Below, one piece after another: positions 1-13,510 of a DNA stretch of 64,000 nt (position 1 is the stretch's first letter; every line of letters starts with the position of its first letter). The translations under genes and the position numbers were made by a program. The notes beneath the pieces were generated by a model, which saw only the letters and a list, made by a program, of their open reading frames with translations, was not told where the DNA came from and searched no databases. The stretch comes from Nonomuraea helvata (GTDB lineage: Bacteria > Actinomycetota > Actinomycetes > Streptosporangiales > Streptosporangiaceae), in assembly GCF_039535785.1 (NCBI RefSeq), contig NZ_BAAAXV010000009.1:744001-808000 (forward strand). Reading direction: 5' to 3'.

Positions 1-724
1 TCGCGAACGTCTCGGTCCGGCCCATGGTGAGCGACTTGTCGAAGACCTCGCCATCCGCGATCTTGGCGAGCCGGGCATCCGCCTGGTCGGCGGTGAGCCG
101 GTAGGTGTAGCCCTCCCCGGCGAAGGCGTCGTGCACGCCGCCGTCGATCAGCGCCAGACCTGACAGGTCGCGGTATCCGGGGTGACCGTCGAAGTCCCAG
201 CCGGCGTACGCGAGCGCGGTGGTCGCGCCCCACGAGTGCCCGCCCAGGATCACCCGGCGGCGTCCGCCGTCGGCTGCCGCGAGCACCACCTTCCGCAGGT
301 CGGCGAGTTCGACGCCGAGACCCCACGTCCCGACGTACGGCACGCTCTGTGGCGTCCGCGCCCGGTAGCGCCCGCCGAGGTAGTAGTCGGCGGCGCGGTC
401 CGGCGGGCGGCGGAACCCGCGCAGATCGGCCAGGTTCTGCTCCCGGCGATCGACGGCCCAGACCTGGGTGCCGGGCAGCCGGGCGGCCAGCTCCCTGGCG
501 AGCGGACCGAAGCCGCCCGCGGCCCCGAACTGCCCGGCCACCAGCACCACGACCTGCCGGGCGTCGGCGGAACCGACTTTCAGCACATGGACCCGGTCAT
601 CGGCGGCGGGGCCCGGCGCGTCGGCCCCGGGCATCGACACGTAGGCCTCCCGGACCTTCCCTGTGGCGGCCCCCGTGGTGAGGGCCAGGGCCATCGTGAT
701 CGCACAGATCCACGGAACTCTCAT
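1..724 (-). CDS. secreted alpha/beta hydrolase (3'-truncated by window edge)
   Basis: Reading leftward from an ATG at 724, preceded by a strong ribosome site (AAGGAGG), the frame stays open to the window edge, so the C-terminus is missing. The first 20 or so residues look like a signal peptide (MRVPWICAIT... with an alanine-rich stretch). A nucleophile elbow G-H-S-W-G is visible about 160 residues in, in a hydrophobic strand context, which is the alpha/beta-hydrolase serine signature. The N-terminal half has the strand pattern VVVLVAGQFGAAGG expected around an oxyanion loop. Likely an extracytoplasmic esterase or lipase; substrate unknown. It diverges from the ECF sigma gene at 905. The catalytic Asp and His would lie outside the window. 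Confidence 0.75.
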   Translation of the reverse strand, partial: MRVPWICAITMALALTTGAATGKVREAYVSMPGADAPGPAADDRVHVLKVGSADARQVVVLVAGQFGAAGGFGPLARELAARLPGTQVWAVDRREQNLADLRGFRRPPDRAADYYLGGRYRARTPQSVPYVGTWGLGVELADLRKVVLAAADGGRRRVILGGHSWGATTALAYAGWDFDGHPGYRDLSGLALIDGGVHDAFAGEGYTYRLTADQADARLAKIADGEVFDKSLTMGRTETFA

Positions 725-904
725 CGCTTCCTCCTTGTGGGTGTCTCGACCCGGAAGAGCGCTCGGACCGCCCGGACGTTCCACGTGTTCTGCGTCACAG
801 GGCCCGCTGAAGATGGCATGGAACCTCAGCGGCGGAGAGCGCCTCTTCCTGGTTGACGTCGCCCGGCAGAGGCGGCCCGACGAGCTGCTGACAGGATGCA
901 TCAA

Positions 905-1387
905 GTGAACGAGCTGGTGAGGGCGGCGCAGCGCGGCGACACCATGGCGATGAACGAGCTGCTCGACCTGCTCACGCCGTACGTCACCCGGATCTGCGGC
1001 CCGATCGCGCTGGCCGATGGGCCGGACGCGGCGCAGGAGGCGCTGATCGCGATCTTCAAGGGTCTGCGCGGCCTGCGCGAGCCCGCCGCACTGTACGGCT
1101 GGGCCAGGGCGATCGCGGTGCGTGAGGCGGTGAGGGTGGCCAGGCGGAGCCGTCACACGGTCGAGTTCGAGGACGACCTGCCCTCACCCACTGACCTGGA
1201 GCAGGCGGCGGACATCAGGGACCTGCTCGCCCGGCTCTCGCCGGAGCACCGGGCGGTGCTGATGCTTCGCGACGTGGAGGGACTCGACGAGCGGGCGGCG
1301 GCCGAGCTGCTCAAGGTGCCGGTGGGGACGGTCAAGTCGAGGCTGTTCAGAGCCAGAGACAACTTCAGGAAGGCGTGGTCGTCATGA
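905..1387 (+). CDS. ECF-type RNA polymerase sigma factor
   Basis: About 160 residues with sigma region 2 (core binding, -10 recognition; GPDAAQEALIAIFKGL) and region 4 (LARLSPEHRAVLMLRDVEGL...VPVGTVKSRLFRAR, the -35 HTH). It would direct RNA polymerase to a small regulon. Start: GTG at 905 has AGGA eight bases upstream; the in-frame ATG at 896 has no spaced ribosome site, so I prefer GTG. The stop overlaps the ATG of the next gene (ATGA at 1384-1387), so the two are translationally coupled. No membrane anti-sigma factor is adjacent, so control may run through the SRPBCC partner, which is inference. Confidence 0.88.
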   Translation: MNELVRAAQRGDTMAMNELLDLLTPYVTRICGPIALADGPDAAQEALIAIFKGLRGLREPAALYGWARAIAVREAVRVARRSRHTVEFEDDLPSPTDLEQAADIRDLLARLSPEHRAVLMLRDVEGLDERAAAELLKVPVGTVKSRLFRARDNFRKAWSS

Positions 1388-1836
1388 GTGGTTCGTGGCC
1401 GGTGGCCGAGCTTGACCCCGTCCGCAGGCTGCACGTGCTCGCCTCGGCGATATCGGGGGCGGCGGTGGCGTCCCGGGTCATCTCCGCGCCGTTCGAGCAG
1501 GTGTGGCAGGTGGCGGGCGACCTGGAGCGGGGGCTCGGCACGTTCGAGCCGGACATGCGATCCGTGCGCGTCGAACAGACCGAATCCGGACTTGTCGCCC
1601 ACGCTCGCAGCCGGTACGGCTTCCGCGCCCGCTTCGAGGTGGACCTGCGGCCGGGCTGGGTCTGGATGCAGAGCCGGTTCCTGCTGATCGGGCTCGCGGC
1701 CGTACCCGTCGCCGGGGGGACGCTGTTCGCGGCGACGGGCGGCGTACGCGTGCCCGGTCGCGCCGGCCTCGTCCCCCTCCTCGTACGGCGGGCCAACGAG
1801 CGCGCGCTCGATCGCCTGGCCGCCCGGTTCAGCTGA
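1384..1836 (+). CDS. SRPBCC (START-like) domain protein coupled to ECF sigma factor
   Basis: 150 residues. Residues about 25-110 (SRVISAPFEQVWQVAGDLERG... ending in the strand-rich RFEVDLRPGWVWMQSRF) match the polyketide cyclase/START fold, which forms a hydrophobic ligand pocket. The C-terminal part looks like the usual closing helix (ANERALDRLAARF). The start codon overlaps the sigma stop, so it is made together with the sigma factor. Possible roles are a ligand sensor or an enzyme in the sigma regulon. Neither ligand nor activity can be read from sequence. Confidence 0.75.
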   Translation: MSGSWPVAELDPVRRLHVLASAISGAAVASRVISAPFEQVWQVAGDLERGLGTFEPDMRSVRVEQTESGLVAHARSRYGFRARFEVDLRPGWVWMQSRFLLIGLAAVPVAGGTLFAATGGVRVPGRAGLVPLLVRRANERALDRLAARFS

Positions 1837-1866
1837 AGGGAGCCAGCAGTCAGCGGGTGAAGGGGG

Positions 1867-2201
1867 TCAGCGGCTGTCGCGCCGCCAGCGCTCGACCTCC
1901 TCCTCCAACGCCTGCTCATCCAGCTCCGGCACGAACACACTGGTCGCCCACTCCACGAGGAGCCGCACGAACTCGGCATCCTCGTCGTCGGTCCGGCCGT
2001 TGACGTGGAACCAGGTGATCAGCGCGGCGGCGTGCGGGGTCCGCGCGTCGCAGCCAGGGCACAGGACGACCCCGCTGAGGCCGTCCACCCGCTCGCCGGC
2101 GGCGTTCTCCCAGCTGTGCGGTACGCGCGCCCACAGCAGCCCCTCGCCGCCGCAGCGGGGGCACGCCGGCGCGTCGTCGGTGGTGACGACGTCGATCCGC
2201 C

Positions 2202-2205
<4 letters not shown>
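1867..2205 (-). CDS. small DUF6300-like zinc-ribbon protein downstream of dnaE
   Basis: 112 residues starting at GTG 2205, which overlaps the dnaE stop (GTGA), so translation is coupled to dnaE. Two CxxC pairs are visible (CPRCGGEG and, about 40 residues later, CPGCDAR), suggesting a zinc ribbon. The C-terminal half is acidic and helical (DEDAEFVRLLVEWATSVF, LEEEVERWRRD). It resembles the short DUF6300-type proteins of actinomycetes; no function is known. A longer upstream frame exists but lies inside dnaE and is not used. Confidence 0.65.
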
Positions 2206-5756
<3,551 letters not shown>

Positions 5757-6104
5757 CCGGTCCCCTAACGCTAGCCCCGTCCAGACTTACCGCTCGAACC
5801 TATGCCGTCTCATGGGGCTGTCGGTACGACGCGCGCAAGGGGCAGACACCCTGTCGCGAGCTGTTGCCAGACTGCATGTCGTCCCGGACTGCGACGGCCA
5901 AGGGCCGGACGACGGCGAGGACGTCGCGGCTCCTGGAGCGATGGGGACGCTGGAGGGGTACGGTCGCCCGCACGAGATCCTGAAGATCGCACTGACCGAT
6001 GACCGACATGCGGCCATCCAATTTTCTCCGGAAGTCGGGGTGAAACTATCTGGCGGGTCCGGACAGGTACGGGGTGTAGGACCGATCGGATGAGAGAAGG
6101 CAGC
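5757..6104. other. divergent intergenic region between dnaE and ECF sigma gene
   Basis: About 350 bases without a gene I can support. Short open frames exist on both strands but none has a ribosome site or recognisable domain. The right end is lower in GC (around 6020-6050, ccaattttctcc and gtgaaactatct) and is where the promoter of the sigma gene at 6105 would be expected. No clean -35/-10 pair or palindrome could be assigned. Confidence 0.5.
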
Positions 6105-6659
6105 GTGACCCACCATGACCGCAAGCAGCGCTTCGAGGTGATTTACGTTGCCAACTATGCCGACATCCTTGCCTATGTCCGACGACGTACCGACATCCAC
6201 GAGGATGCCGCCGATGCCCTCGCTGAGACGTTCGCCACGGCCTGGCGCCGGCTGGACGACATCCCCGAAGGGCGGGACGCGCGCCTGTGGCTGTTCGGCG
6301 TGGCCCGCCGGGTGCTGGCCAACGGCCGCCGCGCCGAGTCGCGCCGCAGCGAGCTGGTGGAGCGGCTGGGCCGGCAGCTCGCCGGGTGGGCGGAGCACGC
6401 CGAGGCCGGCCAGGGCCTGGCGGGCGTGCAGGAGGCGTTCGCGCGGCTGAGCGCTGACGACCGGGAGATCCTCGCGCTGGCCGGCTGGGAGGGGCTGAGC
6501 TCCGACGAGATCGCCACCGTCCTGGGCTGCTCGCGCGCCAACGCCCGGCTGCGGCTGCACCGGGCCCGCAAACGGCTGGCCAGGCACCTGGACACGGCCG
6601 GCGTCGACATGGCCCGCATCGGCTTGCGCGCCGTCGCGATGACGAAGGGGGTTGTGTGA
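6105..6659 (+). CDS. ECF-type RNA polymerase sigma factor
   Basis: About 184 residues. Region 2 is VANYADILAYVRRRTD...DALAETFATAWRRLDDIP with the region 2.4 WLFGVARRVLAN; region 4 is AFARLSADDREILALAGWEGLSSDEIATVLGCSRANARLRLHRARKRL. GTG at 6105 has AGAAGG just upstream and is preferred over the in-frame ATG at 6090. The stop codon overlaps the start of the following membrane-protein gene, so the pair is coupled, the usual arrangement for a sigma factor and its membrane regulator. Confidence 0.88.
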   Translation: MTHHDRKQRFEVIYVANYADILAYVRRRTDIHEDAADALAETFATAWRRLDDIPEGRDARLWLFGVARRVLANGRRAESRRSELVERLGRQLAGWAEHAEAGQGLAGVQEAFARLSADDREILALAGWEGLSSDEIATVLGCSRANARLRLHRARKRLARHLDTAGVDMARIGLRAVAMTKGVV

Positions 6660-7492
6660 TGCACGAGATCGACCGCCTGGTGGCCGGGATCGCGCCCGAT
6701 GCCGGTCCCGGCACGACGCCGATCGCCAGGGAGCTGCTGGAGGAGATCACCTCCGTCCCTGTCCCCCAGCCCCGCCCCCGCCGCAGCTGGCTCGCCGTAC
6801 CCCGGCCGCGCAGCTGGGCGGCCATGCCGGTGCTGGCCACACTGGCGGCCCTGCTGTCCTTCGGCGTCGCGCAGGCGCCCGCCTCCGCCGCGCTCGACAT
6901 CGAACTGGTCGACGACCACTACGTGATCACGGTGAAGGACCTGCTGGCCGAGTCCGAGGTGTACCAGCGGGAGCTGCGGGCCAGGGGCCTGGACATCACG
7001 CTCGACGTGGTGCCGACCTCCGCGAGCCTGGCCGGCCAGATCATCGTGATCAACGACATGGACCGGTTGCTGTCCGGCAAATTGGTGCCCGCCGACGGCC
7101 CGATCACCACGATCGACGCCCCGGGATCCTGCGAGCGTTTCGCCGGCTGCCCCATCGGCGTGAAAGTGCCGGTCGGCTTCGGCAAGAAGGCCGAGATCAC
7201 TCTCGGCAGGCGGGCCCTGCCCGGCGAGAGGTACAAGATGCCGCCCCGCATCGCGTTGCCCGGCGAGCCTCTGCACTGCGTGGACTACGTCAACAAGAGC
7301 GTCACCAAGATCTCGGCCCTCCTGCGCGAGCGGGGCGTCACCCCGTCGTACATCGCCAACGGCAAGCCCTCGGCCCCCTCGGCCCCGGGCGACTGGTACG
7401 TGCACGACGGCGTCATGAGCGCCGACGGCCAGGCCCTGTTGCTGGTCGGCTCCGAGCCCAGCACCCGGCCGGCACCGCCGTCCCGCTGCTGA
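6659..7492 (+). CDS. membrane-anchored protein coupled to ECF sigma factor (possible anti-sigma factor)
   Basis: About 277 residues, start overlapping the sigma stop. A short cytoplasmic N-terminus (HEIDRLVAGIAPDAGPG...) and a proline/arginine stretch precede one membrane helix at about residues 53-73 (AAMPVLATLAALLSFGVA). The remaining 200 residues would be outside the cell and include four cysteines (SCERFAGC pair, LHCVDY, and the C-terminal residue). The topology fits a one-pass anti-sigma factor, but no zinc-binding ASD motif (HxxxCxxC) is seen, so the role is inferred from position. A GTG three bases upstream is an alternative start. Confidence 0.65.
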   Translation: MHEIDRLVAGIAPDAGPGTTPIARELLEEITSVPVPQPRPRRSWLAVPRPRSWAAMPVLATLAALLSFGVAQAPASAALDIELVDDHYVITVKDLLAESEVYQRELRARGLDITLDVVPTSASLAGQIIVINDMDRLLSGKLVPADGPITTIDAPGSCERFAGCPIGVKVPVGFGKKAEITLGRRALPGERYKMPPRIALPGEPLHCVDYVNKSVTKISALLRERGVTPSYIANGKPSAPSAPGDWYVHDGVMSADGQALLLVGSEPSTRPAPPSRC

Positions 7493-7521
7493 TCCCGTCC
7501 CGGCACTGAGAGCCACCCCTC

Positions 7522-7549
7522 GGGGCGCGCGCGGCTGAGCGCGCGCCCC
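7522..7549 (+). terminator. hairpin terminator after ECF sigma operon
   Basis: Eleven-base perfect stem GGGGCGCGCGC / GCGCGCGCCCC with a six-base loop, 30 bases after the stop at 7492. It has no U-tract, as is usual for actinobacterial terminators. Confidence 0.7.
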
Positions 7550-7575
7550 CATCACCGCCATGCGCCCTCCTCGGC

Positions 7576-9117
7576 ATGCGCGGCCCCCTGCCATGCCCCA
7601 CGATCGGATTTCGCGTGCCCACCGACACCCGCGTAGCGCTGCCCGCGCAGCGCCTCCTCACCGACCACCGCCTCCTCGCCGGTCACCGCCTGTTCGTCGC
7701 ACTGCTGCTCCTGGCCGCCGCGCTACGGGTGGTGACGATGCTCGCCTATCGCCCGGCCACGCTCTACTGGTACGACTCCTTCACCTACCTCGACACCGCC
7801 GTGCACCCGGCCCCGTCGGCGACCTTCCACCCGATCGGCTACCCGCTGCTGCTGCGGGCGCTGCTGCCGTTCCACAGCGTGGAGCTGGTCGCGGCCGTCC
7901 AGCACATCATCGGCCTGAGCACCGGCATGCTGCTCTACGCGGTGCTGCGCCGCAGGTCGGCGCCCGGCTGGGTGGCGGTGTCGGCGGCGGTGCCGCTGCT
8001 GTTCGACGCCTCCTTCCTGCGTCTGGAGCAGGCCGTCCTGTCCGACACGCAGTTCATCTTCCTGATCGTGGCCGGGCTGGCCGTGCTGATGTGGTCGCCA
8101 CGGTTGTCCGTGCGCGCCGCCGCCGGAGCGGGCCTGCTGTTCGCCGCAGCCGCGCTGACCAGGACGATCGCGCTGCCACTGCTCCTGCTCGTCGTACTCG
8201 TGCTGGCCGTGCGGCGGGTGGGCCGGCGGCCGCTGGCCGCGCTGGTCCTGGCCGGCGCGCTGCCCCTGGCCGGGTACGCCGCCTGGTACGCCCAGCACCA
8301 CGGCCGTTTCGCCATCAGCGGCGCCGACGGCGTCGCCCTGTGGGCCCGCACCATGACGTTCGCCGACTGCGCCCGCATCCAACCGCCGCCCGATCTGGCG
8401 CCCCTGTGCCCCAACGGGACGAAAGTGGACGCGGCCTCGGAGTACGTCTGGGCACCCGGAGCCTCGCTCAACCGGCTGCCCGGCGACCACTTCACGTACA
8501 ACGACCAGGCCCGCTCGTTCGCGATCAAGGCGATCCTCGCCCAGCCGCTGGACTACCTGGGCCACGTCGTACGCGACACCTCCATCGCCTTCTCCTGGAC
8601 GCCGATCCCGCACCCTGACCGCACCACCCCGGCGTTCGGCTTCAGAAGCGGGCACTGGGAGCTGCCCGACCAGCCGCTGATCGACAAGGTCAAACGGGAG
8701 TACGACCCGGACATTCGCGGCCTGTCATCGGTGTCGCCGTACGCGGACTTCCTCATCGCCTACCAGTACGCCGCTTACCTGCGCGGCCCGTTCCTGGGCC
8801 TGATCCTCCTGCTGGGCGCGGTCGCCGCGGTCCGACGCCCCCGCGTGGCGCTGCTGCCATGGGCGGTGGCGATGGGCCTGCTGATCGGCCCGGCCGCGGT
8901 CCTGGACTTCGACCACCGGTACGTGCTGCCCGTCATACCCGTCGCCTGTTTGGCCGCCGCCCTCGCTTTCCGAACCGGAGATCGTAAGAAGTTCAGAGGG
9001 AGTGGCCGCCCTGCAGACAGCACCACGACGGAACTCCGCCAGACGACCGCCCAACCCACCCACTCGAAGCCGAGTCAGGTCACCGCAGAGAGAGCGGAAT
9101 TGGCCAGTTGCCCCTGA
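7576..9117 (+). CDS. polytopic membrane glycosyltransferase (GT39/ArnT-like)
   Basis: 513 residues with about ten hydrophobic segments (for example LFVALLLLAAALRVVTML, LPLLLLVVLVLAV, LAALVLAGALPLAGYAAW, FLGLILLLGAVAAV). The first extracytoplasmic loop contains YWYDSFTYLDTA, the acidic site expected in GT-C enzymes that use polyprenyl-phosphate sugars. The C-terminal tail (about 60 residues, Thr/Gln/Ser-rich) is cytosolic and poorly conserved-looking. Likely moves a sugar from a lipid carrier onto an envelope acceptor. Start is uncertain: ATG 7576 has no clear ribosome site, and GTG 7615 would remove 13 atypical residues. Confidence 0.72.
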   Translation: MRGPLPCPTIGFRVPTDTRVALPAQRLLTDHRLLAGHRLFVALLLLAAALRVVTMLAYRPATLYWYDSFTYLDTAVHPAPSATFHPIGYPLLLRALLPFHSVELVAAVQHIIGLSTGMLLYAVLRRRSAPGWVAVSAAVPLLFDASFLRLEQAVLSDTQFIFLIVAGLAVLMWSPRLSVRAAAGAGLLFAAAALTRTIALPLLLLVVLVLAVRRVGRRPLAALVLAGALPLAGYAAWYAQHHGRFAISGADGVALWARTMTFADCARIQPPPDLAPLCPNGTKVDAASEYVWAPGASLNRLPGDHFTYNDQARSFAIKAILAQPLDYLGHVVRDTSIAFSWTPIPHPDRTTPAFGFRSGHWELPDQPLIDKVKREYDPDIRGLSSVSPYADFLIAYQYAAYLRGPFLGLILLLGAVAAVRRPRVALLPWAVAMGLLIGPAAVLDFDHRYVLPVIPVACLAAALAFRTGDRKKFRGSGRPADSTTTELRQTTAQPTHSKPSQVTAERAELASCP

Positions 9118-9280
9118 TCGGGTCCCCTCAGACTGCTCTCCACCACCTGCGGAAACGGCATGTCGATCACGCCCTCTAAGAGGGGTCGCAGACGCCCAGC
9201 GCCTCTATGGCCGAGGCGGTTCAAGAAGACCAGCAGGAGGCATTCTGGACCGCCCTCGGCGGCTCGGCCACGATGAGGGC

Positions 9281-9502
9281 ATGACGAAGAGCGGATCAGC
9301 GCAGCCGCCGGCGGCGGGAGGAGGAGGCTTGCGCCTGAACTGGCCGGCAGTGAGCGCTCTGGCGGGTGCAGTTGCCGCCGTGGTCGCGCTGGTCGCCTAC
9401 CTGGTGCCGCCGGCCCCGCCTCCGCAGCCCCAGTCCGACTCGGTAGCCCCCACCCCGGCCGCGCATTCAGCAACGACATGTGCGGCATCTGAGCACGCAT
9501 AA
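9281..9502 (+). CDS. small single-pass membrane protein (doubtful)
   Basis: 73 codons from ATG 9281. A glycine/proline-rich N-terminus precedes a hydrophobic segment (WPAVSALAGAVAAVVALVAYLV) and a proline-rich tail (PPAPPPQPQ). The last 20 codons run antisense into the GntR relic at 9470-9630, so the natural C-terminus may be lost. No family recognised. Confidence 0.35.
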   Translation: MTKSGSAQPPAAGGGGLRLNWPAVSALAGAVAAVVALVAYLVPPAPPPQPQSDSVAPTPAAHSATTCAASEHA

Positions 9503-9630
9503 CCTTCTGGCCGGTGGCGTTGGCGATGCCGAACTCCTCGATGAGGGCGACGAGCGAGGGAATGCGCTCGCCGGGCTTGTATTCACCCGTGCGTTGGCCG
9601 ACGGTCTTCAGCAGCCGCCGGCCAAGCGAT
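9470..9630 (-). pseudogene. GntR-family winged-helix relic
   Basis: On the minus strand one frame reads GEYKPGERIPSLVALIEEFG followed by IANATGQKVMRAQ, the N-terminal wing and recognition helix of a GntR DNA-binding domain (usual form: L.PG.RLPS...LA..YGVS..T...AL..L). No start codon or effector domain remains: the sequence dissolves into low-complexity reading immediately downstream and overlaps nothing complete. A decayed regulator, perhaps once linked to the neighbouring ABC exporter. Confidence 0.6.
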
Positions 9631-9640
9631 GGACGAGGGT

Positions 9641-12099
9641 TCAGTCGAGGGAGAGCCCTGCGGCCGGAGTCACCCGGGCGGCCCGGCGTGCCGGGAGAAC
9701 AGCGGCGAGGAGTCCGGCCAGGGCGGCAGTGAGGACGACGACGCCGAGTGATGGCCAGGGGATGAGCATGATGGCCCGGGTGAGGGCCCGCTTGACAACC
9801 GTCTCGTAGGCGACCCACGCGAAGCCGACGCCGATCGTGGTGCCGAGCAGGGTGGCCACCCCCGACATCAGCACCGCCTCGGCCGCCAGCATCCGCCGCA
9901 GCTGCCTGCGGGTGAGCCCGAGCGCGCGCAGCAGCGCATGTTCGCGGGCGCGTTCGAGGACCGAGAGCCCCAGGGTGTTCGCGATCCCGATCAGAGCGAT
10001 CGCCACAGAGATGCCGAGCAGGCCGAGCACCGACCAGGTGAGGATGTCCAGCTCCCGATTCGCAACCGCCTGGGCCTGCAGCTGGTCCTCGATCTTCGCG
10101 CCGGCCGCATCCGCCAGCCCGTCCAGCTCGTCGACGAGCATGAGCGGGTCGGCGGATGCGGCGGCGCGGACCCAGATGACGTGCGGTTCGGGGGCGTCGG
10201 TGAGCTGTGCCAGGGTCTCGGGCGCGACCAGGCCGGCCTCGCCCCAGCCGGAGAGGGCGACGACCCGCAGCTGGGCTTGGCGATCGCCGACACGAACCGT
10301 GACCTGGTCACCAGGCCGGATGCTCGGGTCCACGAAGGCGTCCAGGTCGAGCCTGATCGTCCCGGGCTGCTCCACCCGGGCGAACGCCCCGCCGTCGCGG
10401 GCCACCTGCGCCGCGTCCGGCGCGGTGAGGACGGGTAGCGGTTTGTCGAACCCGGTGATCCGGGCCACGGCGCCGTCGACGGCGATGGCCTGCTCCACAC
10501 CGGGAGTGCGACGTACCCGGTCGAGGAGGTCGATGGTGATCGGCTCGTCGAGCGAGGTGAGCGCGGCGTCGATGGGGTGATGCCTGGCGTTCACCTCGTC
10601 CAGCCCCGCACGCCACGTGGCCATCCCGGTGAGCACGGCGGTCGTCAGGGTGACCCCGACCAGCAGGGCGGCGGTGGTGGCCGCGGTCCGGCGCGGGTTG
10701 CGCACGGCGTTCTCGGTGGCCAGCCGCCCGGCCGGGCCGAGCAGCGCCCCGGTGACCCGGACCAGGCGGGGCACGAGCACCGGCCCGACCAGCAGGATGC
10801 CGCTGAACACCGATGCTCCGCCGGCCACCATGAACAGCGTGCTGTCCCGGATCATCGCCATCCCGAGCAGGGCCGGCCCGGTGACCAACAGCAACGCGGC
10901 GAGCGCCAGCCGCGCCCGGCCGGTGGCGGTGTGCATGACCGCGGCCTCCGGGCGCAGCGCCGCCAGCGGGCTCACCGCGACCACATGCCGGGTCGGCAGC
11001 CAGGACGCGATCATGGTGACGAGCAGGCCGACGCCGAACCCGCCCAGCAGCCAGGGCACAGGCGGTGCGGGGGCGGCCAGCGGGGTGGTGGGCGCGAGGG
11101 TGTTGATCATGGGGAGCAGGCCGTAGCCGAGTCCGAAGCCGATCAGTGTCCCGGTCAGCGATGCGAGCACGCCGACGGTGGCGGCCTCCCGGCGTACCGA
11201 ATCCAGCACCTGCCGCCGGGTCGCGCCGACGCAGCGCAGTAGTGCGAAGTCGCGCAGGCGTTGCGCGAACAGGATGGAGAACGTGTTCGCGACGACCAGG
11301 ACCGAGACCACGAGCGCGACGCCGGCGAACAGCAGCAGCATCAACGCGATCATGTCCGTGTCGTTGTTGAGCCCGGCCAGGCCGTCCCTGACGTACTCGT
11401 CCGCCGACCACACCTTCATGCCTTCCGGGAGCGGACCCACTTCCCCGCGCACCGCCACACTGCCCACGTGGAAGGTGGGTTGGTCGCGCCACTGCCGGTA
11501 CTGCGGCCACGTGACGTACATCGAGGCCTGGGTCCAGGTGGTGGGGGACTCCACGATGCCGACCACGTCCAGGTCGGTCGCGGTGGCGCCCTTGCCGACC
11601 CTGATCCGGTCGCCGACCGCGACCTCTTGGGCCTGCGCGTCCCACACGTGCATCACCGCCTCGCCCGTACGTGCCGGGAAGCGGCCCGAGACGAGCTTCT
11701 GCCAGCGCAGGTCCTCCGCGGCGGCGATCGGCCCCACGGTCGTCTGGCCCCGGAATTCGCCCGAGCCGAGCGGGGCGCCGCCTTCCCGGTGCGCCGGCAG
11801 GGCGACCCGGCCCAGCCCGGATGCGTTGTCGCCGAGGCGGTCGATGAGCTCGATCGCGGCCGACGTGTCCAGGGTTCCGGGGCAACACGAGGGGCCCCGC
11901 TCGCGTCCGTCCTTGGCGGCGTCGACAACGTAGTCGGCGCCGCGGTACGGCGACCCGGTGGTCTCCATGAATCCGGCGCGTGCCCCGGACGTGAGCACGC
12001 CGATCACGACGACGAAGGCGACCGAGGCGGTCACCGCGATCATTGCTGCGACATACCTGCGGGTGTGGGTGCGCAGCGACGCCAGGAAGACAGTGCGCA

Positions 12100-12100
<1 letters not shown>
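9641..12100 (-). CDS. FtsX/MacB-family ABC transporter permease
   Basis: 819 residues, the long two-module form common in actinomycetes. An N-terminal helix (VAAMIAVTASVAFVVVIGVL) is followed by a large extracytoplasmic MacB-like domain. A first FtsX unit starts around residue 255 (MLLLFAGVALVVSVLVVANTF), then a second core domain and a second FtsX unit (VLGLLGISVAIALIGIANTLGLSVLERAREHALLRALGLT). It would couple ATP hydrolysis in the cytosol to export of a lipid, peptide or lipoprotein substrate. The start overlaps the ATPase stop (TGATG at 12098-12102). Confidence 0.93.
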
Positions 12101-12804
<704 letters not shown>

Positions 12805-13120
12805 GGCAGAGAGGCTTTCGGTTGACCGGCCTGGGAGATGCCGAACGTGCTGGTCACTTCGTTGTCGTAGATCGGATAGAGGCCGTGGTGGGCGCCATGG
12901 TCCTCGAGCCGGCGCGCGCTTTCGTGGGGGCGCACGTCCAGCCCGATGCCCTTAGGAGCACGGCGAGTACCAGCGTGACCGCCGCGTACAGCCGGTCCCG
13001 GGGCCGGGGTAGGAGGGTGCGTGGTCCGTTCATGACGAACAACGATTGGCGCTGAATGTGCGCGCCTTGTCCGCCGCATGTCACCGTTTGTCGACGGCGG
13101 CCACTGCCGGTACGACCGTG
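12805..13120. other. degenerate region upstream of ABC exporter
   Basis: No intact gene. On the minus strand a 230-base frame (13084 to 12854) includes MNGPRTLLPRPRDRLYAAV with a hydrophobic run TLVLAVLL, then loses sense. A second minus frame continues with GLDVRPHESARRLEDHG. This looks like a frameshifted remnant of a short membrane protein, but I cannot name a family. Confidence 0.3.
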
Positions 13121-13121
13121 G

Positions 13122-13265
13122 CACGGCGATGACCCGGCCGTGCGGGAGGGCCTTGAGCCGACCCTGACCCGGCATGGGCACCGGGTGCCGCGCGGTGGAC
13201 TCCGGCGAGCAGGGGCTGGACCGGCTGCGTGCGGACCTTCCCGACGCCGTCGTGCTCGATCTGAT
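13122..13265 (+). pseudogene. frameshifted and truncated response-regulator receiver domain
   Basis: One frame gives DDPAVREGLEPTLTRHGHRV (from about 13128), the N-terminal acidic pocket, first helix and second strand of a receiver domain. After one extra base near 13188 the reading continues in the next frame as RAVDSGEQGLDRLRADLPDA then VVLDL, which is the phosphoacceptor strand. The sequence then ends without the LP.(M/L)DG loop, the rest of the receiver or any output domain. There is no start codon upstream. This is a relic of a two-component regulator next to the ABC exporter. Confidence 0.72.
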
Positions 13266-13510
13266 CGAACTCCTGACCTGCTGTTCCGATGAGCCCGTCA
13301 CTCGGCGCGCTGCAATGCACGCACGTCTCCCCTTGTGCTGCCCCAAGGCCGGCCAAGGGCGGCCCCAGTCCTGCGCCGGTCGTCGGAGTCCACGACTCGC
13401 ACGACAGCCCTGCATCGTCGTGCTGAATAGGCTCACGGGCACCGATCCGTCCGTTTTGCAGGAGCCCGTCTTGCAGCTCCGTCAGACCGATCAGCTGGTA
13501 GCTACCGGGC

